Notes under the pieces: generated by a model
Databases searched by the model: none
Seen by the model: the letters and a program-made list of their open reading frames with translations, nothing else
Told to the model about the DNA's origin: nothing
Program-made: the position numbers and the translations under genes
Shown: positions 14,833 to 22,503 of the stretch, one piece after another
Numbering within the stretch: position 1 is the first letter of the stretch
How the letters are laid out: every line of letters starts with the position of its first letter
Assembly: GCA_964452775.1 (NCBI GenBank)
Contig: CAYVQP010000056.1
Location: forward strand, 1 to 28,251
Origin: JACKCB01 sp964452775
GTDB lineage: Bacteria > Chloroflexota > Anaerolineae > Promineifilales > Promineifilaceae
Direction: 5' to 3'
Length of the DNA stretch: 28,251 nt

Positions 14833-17751
14833 CTAGCCCTGTTCGGCCTGCTCACCCTCGCGTTTGACCACGACCAGTGTGATGTCATCGGACTGGGGCG
14901 TGTCGCCGGAGAAATCACGAATTGCCGCCGTGATCTGGCCAATTATGTCCTCGGCTCCCCGGGCATCGGCAACCCTGACGCTCGCCATCAGCCGTTCCAC
15001 ACCGAACTCGTCCCGGTCCTCATTGGCTGCTTCTGAAACGCCGTCGGTGTAACAGATGAGCACGTCGCCGGCCCTGAAGTGAATCTTGCGCGCCTCGACT
15101 TCGATATTCTCCAGCACGCCCAGGGCCATGCCGGCTCCGCTGAGCAAGGTCGGAGGGTGGTCCGCGCGCAGTAGGACCGGTGGATTATGGCCGGCGTTTG
15201 CAAAGGTGAGCACTTCTTCGTCCGCGTTCCAGACAGCATAAAACACGGTGACGAATAGATCCGATGTGGTGTCATTCCAGATAATTTGATTGGCGCGTTC
15301 CAGGGCGCGGGCCGGATTGTCGCGCTGAAGGGCGATTGTGCGCAGGATGGTGCGACTGAGAGCCATGAATAGCGCTGCGGGCACGCCCTTGTCCGCTACA
15401 TCTGCCACCAGGACGCCCCAATGGTTGCGGCCGAGATCGTAGAAGTCATAAAAATCACCGCCCACCTGGCGCGCTGCCCGCCAATAACTGGCTACCGAGC
15501 AGCCGGGCAGGGCGGGGTTGCCCGGCGGGATAAAGCTGGCCTGGATGCTTCGGGCCACGTCCAGCTCTTGTTCCAGCCGGCTCCGTTCGGCGGCTTCCTT
15601 GTACAGTTGGTCGTTTACTACCGCAATGGCGGCCTGCTGCCCGATGCCGGTGAGAATGCTCAAGCGCCTGCCGGTCAGGGGCAACTCCCCGGCCGGCGGC
15701 GTCACCAGCAGCGCCCCAACCAGGCTGGCCCGCGCAAAGAGGGGAAAGAAGTAGGCCAAATCTGTCTCAAGCACGGTGCGCAACCAGCCCGGCAACTGCA
15801 TTGCCTGGTACGGAGCGCCGGAGAGCCGTCCCTCCTCCACCGATTGGGCGGACGGAAACTCGACTTCGCTGATTTCAAACGACTCCAGCAGGCCGCGCCC
15901 CATTTCGCTAAGGCCGTGGCTTGGGCCGGCGTGATAGGTGTGCGTAGCTTCATCCCAGATCAGGATAATGCTCTTTTCAACACCTATTAACAACGGCACA
16001 AAGCGCACGATGGCGCCCAGGATTTCGTCAAGGTCAATCAAACTGTTGACGGCTTCGGCAACCTGCAAAAGCGCCGTGTTGACCCAGGCCTCCTCCTGTT
16101 GCGCGCGGTGCAACAGCTCGCCGGCAACGGCCTGCGCCGCCTCCTGGAGGATGTTGCCCAACAACTCCTCCTGCCGTGAGGTGAGCAATGCCTCCTCAGT
16201 GGCCGGCTCCGCTCCGCTCTTCGCCCTGGTCAGTACCATCACGCCCAGGTGCATGCCGTGAGCGATCATCGGGTACAGTGCCCACACATTATCTTCAGGC
16301 GATGCGCCGGCTGACCACGGCGGAGCATGCCGGGTGATCAGCTTTTCACGCCCCACGTGCACGGCATCCAGGGGGCTCCAATCGCCCAGCTCCAAGGTGG
16401 TCTGCCTGAATTGCGCCTCTTCTGCCACCGGCATGCCGGACGCTTCCGCGGCATGGTAGTGTCCAATTTCGTCCTCCCACATGAGGACCACGCAAGTGGA
16501 TACGCCGACCAGAAGTGGCGTCAACCGGCAGAGCGCCTGTAATAACTCTTCCAGGCTGTCACTTTGACTCAGCGCTTCCGCTACCTCTAGCTCGGCGGTG
16601 GTCAGCCAGGCCTGCTCCTGCTGGGCGACCCATTGACGGGTCTTGTCGATCGCCGTAGCCACCTGTGCGGCCAGCGCCTCCAGAACGGAGCGATCCGCCG
16701 GTCCAAAGACCTCCGGCTGTTCACTCTGCACATCCAATACGCCCAGCAGGCGCTGGTCAGCGATCAGCGGGATGGCCATCTCTGCCTGCGTGGGCAGCGG
16801 CTGTGCGAAGGGGCTGTTCTCCGGCGCGGCAACAAATAACTCATCGCGAATGGTGTTGTTGGAGACGATGGTCTCACACCTGGCCACGGCCGTGCCGATC
16901 AGACCCCGGCCGGCGGGAATACGCACTTCGCCCGGCTTGATGCGAGGTAACGTGGTGGCATACAAGACCGCTTCATTGGTAGCCTCATCAATGCCCAGGA
17001 TGCCGACCGGATGGAAGCCAAAGGTCTCCCGCGTCAGATGGACCACCGAATGCATCAATTCGTCCAGGTCTTGCACAGCATTCACCCGGCGCGCGATCTG
17101 GCCGACCAATTCAAGTTGGGCGGCGCGCCGCCGGGCCTGGGCATACAGGTAGGCATGGGAGATGGCGGCGGCCGCCTGATTGGCCAGAATCGAAAGGCGG
17201 CGGACGTCGCTGGTGCTGAAGCGATGCGGCTCGTGACTCTGTGCGGCCATTATGCCGAGTGTGACATTTCCACTCAACAGCGGGATAAAGACGCCGGAAC
17301 GGGGTGGGCTATCGCTGACATATCGCGGTTTAGCCGGCAGTTGCGCCAATTCCTTCTCGTAATCGCCGATGGTCAGCGTCTGCCGGCTGCGACGCACCCA
17401 TCCGACGATGCCGGGATTGTCGCTAATGTCGTAGCTTTGCGGGAGCCGTCTTTCGCCGTCTACCGACCAATACAGGATCTGATATTTATCGCCTTCAAAC
17501 AAACCGATCTGAAATGTGCGCGTGTCAATAACCTTGCCGGCTTCCTGCGCAATCAGCTCGCAAAGGGCGTCAATGTCCAGTTTGGCCTGCACAATGGCTC
17601 GCCCGGCTCCACCCAACACTTCCAGCTCAGCCAGCTGCATCTGCGCAAACCGGCTGACTTCTCGATAGCGCCGGTTGAGCACGAAGAGCGCGTAGAGCAG
17701 CAGCAGGATTGCAAGCAGCAGCCAGGGGAACAACTCCGCCAATTCAGCCAC
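14833..17751 (-). CDS. Membrane-anchored four-GAF SpoIIE-type serine phosphatase
   Basis: This 972-residue protein has one N-terminal membrane span (about 9-26), four GAF domains (about 55-200, 225-372, 392-545 and 565-715), a short coiled linker (718-735) and a C-terminal SpoIIE/PP2C phosphatase (about 735-965). The phosphatase keeps its metal-binding acidic residues in GGDFYDF (764-770), VADVADKG and SDDITLVVV, and has ANAGHNPP and CYTDGVSEA. Such RsbU-like enzymes dephosphorylate STAS antagonists in partner switching. Two STAS proteins and an RsbW-like kinase are encoded just upstream. GAF3 and GAF4 look like a recent tandem duplication. The GAF ligands are unknown. The GTG start at 17751 has a poor Shine-Dalgarno, and a TTG three codons in, with AGGTGG upstream, is an alternative. 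Confidence 0.9.
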   Translation of the reverse strand: MAELAELFPWLLLAILLLLYALFVLNRRYREVSRFAQMQLAELEVLGGAGRAIVQAKLDIDALCELIAQEAGKVIDTRTFQIGLFEGDKYQILYWSVDGERRLPQSYDISDNPGIVGWVRRSRQTLTIGDYEKELAQLPAKPRYVSDSPPRSGVFIPLLSGNVTLGIMAAQSHEPHRFSTSDVRRLSILANQAAAAISHAYLYAQARRRAAQLELVGQIARRVNAVQDLDELMHSVVHLTRETFGFHPVGILGIDEATNEAVLYATTLPRIKPGEVRIPAGRGLIGTAVARCETIVSNNTIRDELFVAAPENSPFAQPLPTQAEMAIPLIADQRLLGVLDVQSEQPEVFGPADRSVLEALAAQVATAIDKTRQWVAQQEQAWLTTAELEVAEALSQSDSLEELLQALCRLTPLLVGVSTCVVLMWEDEIGHYHAAEASGMPVAEEAQFRQTTLELGDWSPLDAVHVGREKLITRHAPPWSAGASPEDNVWALYPMIAHGMHLGVMVLTRAKSGAEPATEEALLTSRQEELLGNILQEAAQAVAGELLHRAQQEEAWVNTALLQVAEAVNSLIDLDEILGAIVRFVPLLIGVEKSIILIWDEATHTYHAGPSHGLSEMGRGLLESFEISEVEFPSAQSVEEGRLSGAPYQAMQLPGWLRTVLETDLAYFFPLFARASLVGALLVTPPAGELPLTGRRLSILTGIGQQAAIAVVNDQLYKEAAERSRLEQELDVARSIQASFIPPGNPALPGCSVASYWRAARQVGGDFYDFYDLGRNHWGVLVADVADKGVPAALFMALSRTILRTIALQRDNPARALERANQIIWNDTTSDLFVTVFYAVWNADEEVLTFANAGHNPPVLLRADHPPTLLSGAGMALGVLENIEVEARKIHFRAGDVLICYTDGVSEAANEDRDEFGVERLMASVRVADARGAEDIIGQITAAIRDFSGDTPQSDDITLVVVKREGEQAEQG

Positions 17752-17771
17752 CTACTTTGCCGGAAACAATG

Positions 17772-17796
17772 AAAAGGACGGCCTGAGAAGCCGCCC
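17772..17796 (-). terminator. Probable intrinsic terminator after STAS2
   Basis: On the minus strand GGGCGGC (17796-17790) pairs with GCCGTCC (17782-17776), seven pairs with one G-U, around a 7-base loop. TTTT (17775-17772) follows. It lies between the second STAS gene and the phosphatase start, so it would end or attenuate the STAS1-kinase-STAS2 transcript. Confidence 0.6.
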
Positions 17797-17825
17797 GAGA
17801 ACAATGACTGGACAACAGGCGTCGC

Positions 17826-18173
17826 TCAGCCGGCCTGCTGCCAGTACTGGCTGGCCTCTTCTCGATCCGGGAAAATCCGAAACACCTTGTCAAAGCCGAT
17901 CATCTTAAAGATATCATACACGCGGGGTGTCATCGAGCAGAGTAGAATGTCGCCGTTCTCCTGGCGCGCCAACCGCCAGGCAGTGACCAGGCAACGCAAT
18001 CCGCCGCTATTAATGTAGTCTACCCCGGCCATGTCAACGATCAGCCGGTTATGACCTTCGCTGAGCAGCTCTTGTAAAATAGCTTCAAGCTGAACAGCCT
18101 GCGATTGGTCGAGGCGCCCAGTCGCAGTCACCAGCCAGAGGTGGCCGGTCAGGTGCGCTCGTTCAATAGTCAT
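17826..18173 (-). CDS. STAS-domain anti-sigma factor antagonist (STAS2)
   Basis: This 115-residue single STAS domain is of the SpoIIAA/RsbV type. VDYINSGGLRCL places the regulatory phosphoserine at S56, and the N-terminal strand GHLWLVTATGRLDQSQA is typical. Such proteins bind an RsbW-like kinase when unphosphorylated and are released after phosphorylation. Its ATG overlaps the kinase stop by four bases (ATGA at 18173-18170), so the two are translationally coupled and probably made in fixed ratio. This makes it the best candidate partner of that kinase. A terminator-like hairpin follows within 30 bases. Confidence 0.9.
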   Translation of the reverse strand: MTIERAHLTGHLWLVTATGRLDQSQAVQLEAILQELLSEGHNRLIVDMAGVDYINSGGLRCLVTAWRLARQENGDILLCSMTPRVYDIFKMIGFDKVFRIFPDREEASQYWQQAG

Positions 18174-18655
18174 GGCGCTTCACTATTTACCAGGGGCTTG
18201 GCGGGCAGGCGCTTGCGCATAGTCATCCGATTGCCGTGATACTCGTCGAACTCGAAGGTGACGCTGTCCATCAGTTCCCGGATGAAATATAGTCCAAGCC
18301 CTCCAACCTTCAGTTGGACTGACTCTTCCAAATCACTTGATTGGGAATTCTTGCCGCCTGTGACGACCGCCGGGACCGGTACCTTGTCCGGGTCAAACGA
18401 GCGGCCAAAATCACGAATCTCGATGACGAATGTATCGTCTTCGATTCGCCAATTGACCTGCAGGATCCCCTCATCTTCGCCGCCGTAGGCATGCTCAATC
18501 ACGTTCGTGCAGGCTTCATCCGTGCACAGTTCCATGCGAAAGAGCATGTCTTCGTTGAAGCCGGCCTTAGCCGCTCCTTCGCTCACAAACAGGCACACTT
18601 CCTGGACCCGGTCAAAGCGCCCCGGAACTGTCAGGGTTTCCTGTTGCAGACTCAT
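18170..18655 (-). CDS. RsbW-like serine kinase (HATPase_c_2)
   Basis: This 161-residue GHKL-type ATPase resembles the anti-sigma kinases RsbW and SpoIIAB. The N box is ELCTDEACTNVIEHAYGG, with the Mg-binding Asn at 51. The G1 box is DFGRSFDP (82-89) and the G2 box GGLGLYFI (118-125). It should phosphorylate a STAS partner and may hold a sigma factor or another target. It lies 20 bases after STAS1 with no visible Shine-Dalgarno, which suggests coupling, and overlaps STAS2 by four bases. Whether it binds the ECF-type sigma factor nearby is open, because RsbW proteins normally bind sigma-B/F-like factors that have region 3. Confidence 0.88.
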   Translation of the reverse strand: MSLQQETLTVPGRFDRVQEVCLFVSEGAAKAGFNEDMLFRMELCTDEACTNVIEHAYGGEDEGILQVNWRIEDDTFVIEIRDFGRSFDPDKVPVPAVVTGGKNSQSSDLEESVQLKVGGLGLYFIRELMDSVTFEFDEYHGNRMTMRKRLPAKPLVNSEAP

Positions 18656-18675
18656 GCTAGAGTGTAGTGGGACAA

Positions 18676-19035
18676 CTAATGCATTACGCCGATAGCTGCG
18701 CCGATGCTGTCGAATATTTCAAAGATGGAGGTCAATCCGGCCAGTTGTAGCACATCCATGACCCGCGCCGAGGGGTGCACTAACACGATCTTGCGACCAT
18801 GCCGGCTGGTTGTGCGTTGGGCTGCTACCAGCGCACGGATGCCGGCGCTGCTCATATAATTGACCTGATGCAGGTCCAGAATGACGTTCTTCTTTTGGCC
18901 CGCATATTCCTGCAGCTTGCTGTCCAACTCGGGGCTGGTTGCACTGTCGACACGTCCAGCGACAACAACAACAGTTGAGTTGTTTGTCTCTGCATCTGAA
19001 TCTCGGGTAATTGTGAGCTCGTTCTGGTCAGTCAT
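18676..19035 (-). CDS. STAS-domain anti-sigma factor antagonist (STAS1)
   Basis: This 119-residue STAS protein has a 20-residue polar N-terminal extension before the domain. VNYMSSAGIRAL gives the phosphorylatable Ser (S63, after S62), and the C-terminal helix VMDVLQLAGLTSIFEIF is typical. It is the first gene of the STAS1-kinase-STAS2 unit, with GGAGGAA about nine bases before ATG 19035 and a TATAAT promoter at 19072-19080. Two STAS proteins with one kinase suggest that they compete for it or act at different steps. Confidence 0.92.
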   Translation of the reverse strand: MTDQNELTITRDSDAETNNSTVVVVAGRVDSATSPELDSKLQEYAGQKKNVILDLHQVNYMSSAGIRALVAAQRTTSRHGRKIVLVHPSARVMDVLQLAGLTSIFEIFDSIGAAIGVMH

Positions 19036-19071
19036 GGGCGTGTTCCTCCACTTGGCGTGACAAACACCGAG

Positions 19072-19080
19072 ATTATAGCA
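19072..19080 (-). promoter_or_regulatory. Extended -10 promoter of the STAS1-kinase-STAS2 unit
   Basis: On the minus strand TGCTATAAT reads from 19080 to 19072, a full TATAAT with the TGn extension. The -35 at 17 bases is poor (TTACTA), as is common with extended -10 promoters. Transcription would begin near 19065, leaving a leader of about 30 bases that holds the GGAGGAA ribosome site. The identical 9-mer is at 24085-24093. Confidence 0.65.
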
Positions 19081-19163
19081 TCGGTTGTTCAGAATAGTAA
19101 AGGTAGGTGTGATGGGTCTTCCGGAGTAAAATCAAGGGCGCTCATGACAGCACATCTCAAATT

Positions 19164-19178
19164 GGGTTTGGGAAACCC
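19164..19178 (+). other. Small hairpin upstream of queG
   Basis: GGGTTT (19164-19169) and AAACCC (19173-19178) form a 6-base stem with a GGG loop, 36 bases before the queG ATG. The rest of 19081-19214 shows no recognised riboswitch and no clear plus-strand promoter. Confidence 0.3.
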
Positions 19179-19214
19179 TCTCCGTGCGGCCGGCGTAGCC
19201 AATGATCCTCCGTT

Positions 19215-20369
19215 ATGGTTAGTACAGAACTAAGTCAAGCAGTCAAAGATGAAGCGCTGGCCCTGGGATTTAGCGTCGCCGGCATCGTTTCCGCCCGGCC
19301 AAGTAGCCGGCTGGACGCCTATCTGCAGTGGATTGCACAGGGCTATCATGGCGAAATGGGCTATCTGGCCCGACCTGATCGCCTTATCCGCCGCCGGGAC
19401 CCCGGCGCGATCTTGCCTGGTGTGAAGTCCATCATTTGCGTGGGTTTGGACTATGCGGCCAAACTACTGCCGGCGCACATTGCCAATGATCCCTCGCGTG
19501 GAAGGATTTCGAGTTATGCCTGGGGGCGAGACTATCACACCGTGATGACGCCGCGCCTAGAGACGCTGGCGGCCTGGCTGGAGCGGCAATGTGGTGGGCC
19601 GGTGGTCAGCCGGGTTTACGTGGATACGGGAGCGATACTGGAGCGGAGCCATGCCGAATCCGCCGGCCTGGGATTCACGGGCAAGAACACCATGCTGATC
19701 GATCCTCGCCGGGGTTCGTGGCTCTTCCTGGGGGAGCTGTTGACCACCGTGGAACTTGAGGCCGACGCCTTTAGGCGAATGCCCGCTTGCGGAAGCTGCC
19801 GGCGCTGCCTGACCGCCTGCCCGACGAACGCCTTTCCACAGCCATATGTGTTGGATGCCCGGCGCTGCATTTCCTACCTGACCATTGAACTGAAAGGGTG
19901 GATCCCCCGTGAACTGCGTCCGCTGATGGGCAATTGGATCTTTGGCTGTGACATTTGCCAGGACATCTGCCCATTCAACCGCTTCGCTCTGCCGGCCACG
20001 GAAGCTTCTTTCCGGCCAACTGATTGGTCATCGGCAGCGCCGCCCTTGCTGGAGCTGCTGGCCATGGATGAACAGCAGTTCAACACTCGCTTCGCGGATA
20101 GCCCAATCCGGCGCGCCAAACGCGGCCGGTTCTTGCGCAATGTGTGCGTAGCCGCCGGCAATTGGGCAGACCCGGCCGCGATTCCCGCGCTGGGCCGGTT
20201 GCTGGCCGACCCAGAACCGCTCATTCGAGGGCATGCCGCCTGGGCGCTGGGAAGAATAGGGGGGAGTGAAGCCGGCCAACTGCTGGCGGCGGCGGGGGAG
20301 AACGAGCAGCAGCCGGAGGTGCTGGACGAAGTGCGATATGCCGCTTCGCTTATTGGGGCCCCGGCGTGA
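19215..20369 (+). CDS. queG: Epoxyqueuosine reductase
   Basis: This 384-residue enzyme reduces epoxyqueuosine to queuosine in tRNA, the last step of queuosine synthesis, using cobalamin and two 4Fe-4S clusters. Cluster ligands are C192, C195, C198 and C202 (ACGSCRRCLTACP), and C218, C245, C248 and C252 (CDICQDICPFN). The probable catalytic Asp is D137 in YVDTGAILER. GLGFTGKNTMLI is also a family hallmark, and the C-terminus carries HEAT-like repeats (about 325-365) for tRNA binding. No Shine-Dalgarno is seen before ATG 19215. The E1 dehydrogenase gene follows by 64 bases. No other queuosine gene is in the window. Confidence 0.95.
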   Translation: MVSTELSQAVKDEALALGFSVAGIVSARPSSRLDAYLQWIAQGYHGEMGYLARPDRLIRRRDPGAILPGVKSIICVGLDYAAKLLPAHIANDPSRGRISSYAWGRDYHTVMTPRLETLAAWLERQCGGPVVSRVYVDTGAILERSHAESAGLGFTGKNTMLIDPRRGSWLFLGELLTTVELEADAFRRMPACGSCRRCLTACPTNAFPQPYVLDARRCISYLTIELKGWIPRELRPLMGNWIFGCDICQDICPFNRFALPATEASFRPTDWSSAAPPLLELLAMDEQQFNTRFADSPIRRAKRGRFLRNVCVAAGNWADPAAIPALGRLLADPEPLIRGHAAWALGRIGGSEAGQLLAAAGENEQQPEVLDEVRYAASLIGAPA

Positions 20370-20433
20370 GCAAACAATCTGTTTTCGAAAGTGCAGGCAA
20401 TGCGCTAAGATCGTGCAGACCAGCATCTGGAGG

Positions 20434-22503
20434 ATGGATTTGACCCAATTACACCCGGCATTCGACTGGCTGCATGTGGCGCGGACGGCACTGGCCTCGC
20501 GCATGATTGACGATCTTGAAGAGCAAGTGCTTTACCCCAGGGGAGAGGTTCTGTACCAATTCTCGGCCCGCGGGCATGAATTGGGGCAGACGTTGCTGAG
20601 CAGCCTGCTTGATCACCCCTTTGATGCCGCCAGCGTCTATTATCGTTCCCGCCCGTTCATGTTGGGTTCCGGCCTTACCGTCACCGAGGCCTTCGCGTCT
20701 GATATGGCTCGGGCCGGCGGTGTGAGCGCAGGTCGGGATGTGGGCGTCGTCTTTAATATGCCCAGCCGGGGCAAGGCGACCATCCTGCCGATGGCCGGCG
20801 ATGTCGGCTCGCAATTCACCCCGGCCATAGGCTGGGCGCAAGCCATCCGTTACCGGGTGAATGTGCTTGGAGAGTCACATCTGGAAGGCAGCATCGCCGT
20901 CATTTGCGGCGGCGACGGGGCTGTCGCCACCAATGGCTTTTGGTCGGCCCTGACCATAGCTACGACGTTGCGCCTGCCGGTGCTGTTCCTGATTGAAGAT
21001 AACAATTATGCCATTTCTGTGGAGGGTGTGCTGCAGACGCCCGGCGGCAATATCGCCGAGAATCTGCGCGGCTTCGCAAACCTGAAGCTGTGCCAGGGAT
21101 CGGGCAGCGCCCCGGCCACGACGGCCGAGCTGGTTAGCGAGGCAGTGGCCTACGTGCGCAGTGGGGCCGGACCGGCGCTGCTCCGTCTGGAGGTTCCCCG
21201 GCTATCCGGCCACTCGGGCCACGACAACCAATCTTATAAGAGCGCTGCGCTGCTGGAAGAGGAATGGTCGCGCGACCCATTGCCGGCCTTGCGGAGCTAT
21301 CTGTCGCCGGCGCTCCTTAACGAAGGCGAGTGGCAGGCGCTGGAAGAGGAGGTAAAGCGAGAGGTTACCGCCGCCTGCGAAGCGGCGCGGGCGCAAAGCG
21401 AACCGGAGGTCAGCAAAGTTGTTGACCACGTTTGGGCGGATGATAGTGAGCCGCCGCTGGTTGGTGGTCTGGCAGGCGAGCGGATCAGCCTGCCGGCCGG
21501 CGATCTGACGCCCTCGCCGGCCAGCCCCCGGCGGATCAACCTTGTCGAAGCGATCCGGCTGACCCTGGAAAGTGAACTGGCGCTCAATCCACGCCTGCTG
21601 GTCTTTGGCGAGGATGTCGGTAAGAAGGGGGGTGTGCACATCGCGACGATGGATCTGCAGACTAAATTCGGCGAGCAGCGCGTATTTGACACCAGCCTAT
21701 CCGAAGAAGGGATCATCGGCCGGGCGGTGGGAATGGCATTGGCCGGCCTGACGCCCGCGCCCGAGATTCAGTTCCGCAAGTATGCCGACCCGGCGATGGA
21801 ACAGCTGCACAATGCCGGCACCCTGCGCTGGCGCACCGCTAACAACTTTGCCGCCCCGATTGTGGTGCGAGTGGCCGGCGGCTACGGGCGCAAAGTGGGC
21901 GATCCCTGGCATAGTGTGACGGATGAGGCTGCCTTTGCTCACTCCGTCGGCTGGCGCATCGCGTTCCCCTCCAACGCCGAGGATGCGGTAGGTTTGCTGC
22001 GCTCTGCCCTGCGCGGTCAAGACCCGACCCTCTTCTTTGAGCATCGGGCGCAAATGGATGCGGCCTGGGCGCGCCGGCCATACCCGGGCGACAACTATGT
22101 CATTCCATTCGGCAAGGCGCGCTTCATCAGTCGCGGGGATCACCTGACGGTGATCACCTGGGGCGCGATGGTAGAGCGCTGCGAACTGGCCGCGCAACAG
22201 CTGGAAGCGGAAATTGAGATCATTGACCTGCGCACGATCATTCCCTGGGACAAGGAATGCATCTTGGATTCTGTGCGAAAGACTTCCAAGGTCATCGTCG
22301 TGCATGAGGATATTGGCGTGGCCGGCTTTGGCGCGGAGGTTGCGGCGGTGATCGCTGAGGAGGCATTCTCAGATCTGGATGGGCCCGTAGTAAGGGTGGC
22401 GGCGCCGGCTGTTCCCGTGCCGTTCAACTACAATTTGATGAACGCGGTGGTGCCGGCGGTAGAGTTGATTCGCGAGAAGATGCAGGAGCTATTGCTTTAT
22501 TAA
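20434..22503 (+). CDS. Fused 2-oxoacid dehydrogenase E1 alpha-beta
   Basis: This 689-residue protein joins both subunits of a thiamine-diphosphate E1 component (pyruvate or branched-chain 2-oxoacid type). The alpha part (about 10-330) has GGDGAVATNGF at 159-169 and the EDNN pair at 188-191, the GDG-x-NN cofactor motif, plus SGHSGHDN. A linker of about 35 residues rich in Pro and Gly follows. The beta part (about 368-689) has FGEDVGKKGGV, FDTSLSEEGIIG with the cofactor-activating Glu, and EIQFRKYADPA. GGAGG (20429-20433) abuts ATG 20434 with no spacing but lies six bases from TTG 20440, so translation may begin at the TTG. No E2 or E3 gene is nearby. The stop overlaps the start of prs. Confidence 0.9.
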   Translation: MDLTQLHPAFDWLHVARTALASRMIDDLEEQVLYPRGEVLYQFSARGHELGQTLLSSLLDHPFDAASVYYRSRPFMLGSGLTVTEAFASDMARAGGVSAGRDVGVVFNMPSRGKATILPMAGDVGSQFTPAIGWAQAIRYRVNVLGESHLEGSIAVICGGDGAVATNGFWSALTIATTLRLPVLFLIEDNNYAISVEGVLQTPGGNIAENLRGFANLKLCQGSGSAPATTAELVSEAVAYVRSGAGPALLRLEVPRLSGHSGHDNQSYKSAALLEEEWSRDPLPALRSYLSPALLNEGEWQALEEEVKREVTAACEAARAQSEPEVSKVVDHVWADDSEPPLVGGLAGERISLPAGDLTPSPASPRRINLVEAIRLTLESELALNPRLLVFGEDVGKKGGVHIATMDLQTKFGEQRVFDTSLSEEGIIGRAVGMALAGLTPAPEIQFRKYADPAMEQLHNAGTLRWRTANNFAAPIVVRVAGGYGRKVGDPWHSVTDEAAFAHSVGWRIAFPSNAEDAVGLLRSALRGQDPTLFFEHRAQMDAAWARRPYPGDNYVIPFGKARFISRGDHLTVITWGAMVERCELAAQQLEAEIEIIDLRTIIPWDKECILDSVRKTSKVIVVHEDIGVAGFGAEVAAVIAEEAFSDLDGPVVRVAAPAVPVPFNYNLMNAVVPAVELIREKMQELLLY

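Noticed and set aside
19081..19214. Possible riboswitch ahead of queG
   Set aside because: No preQ1 or cobalamin consensus could be recognised; only one short hairpin is present.
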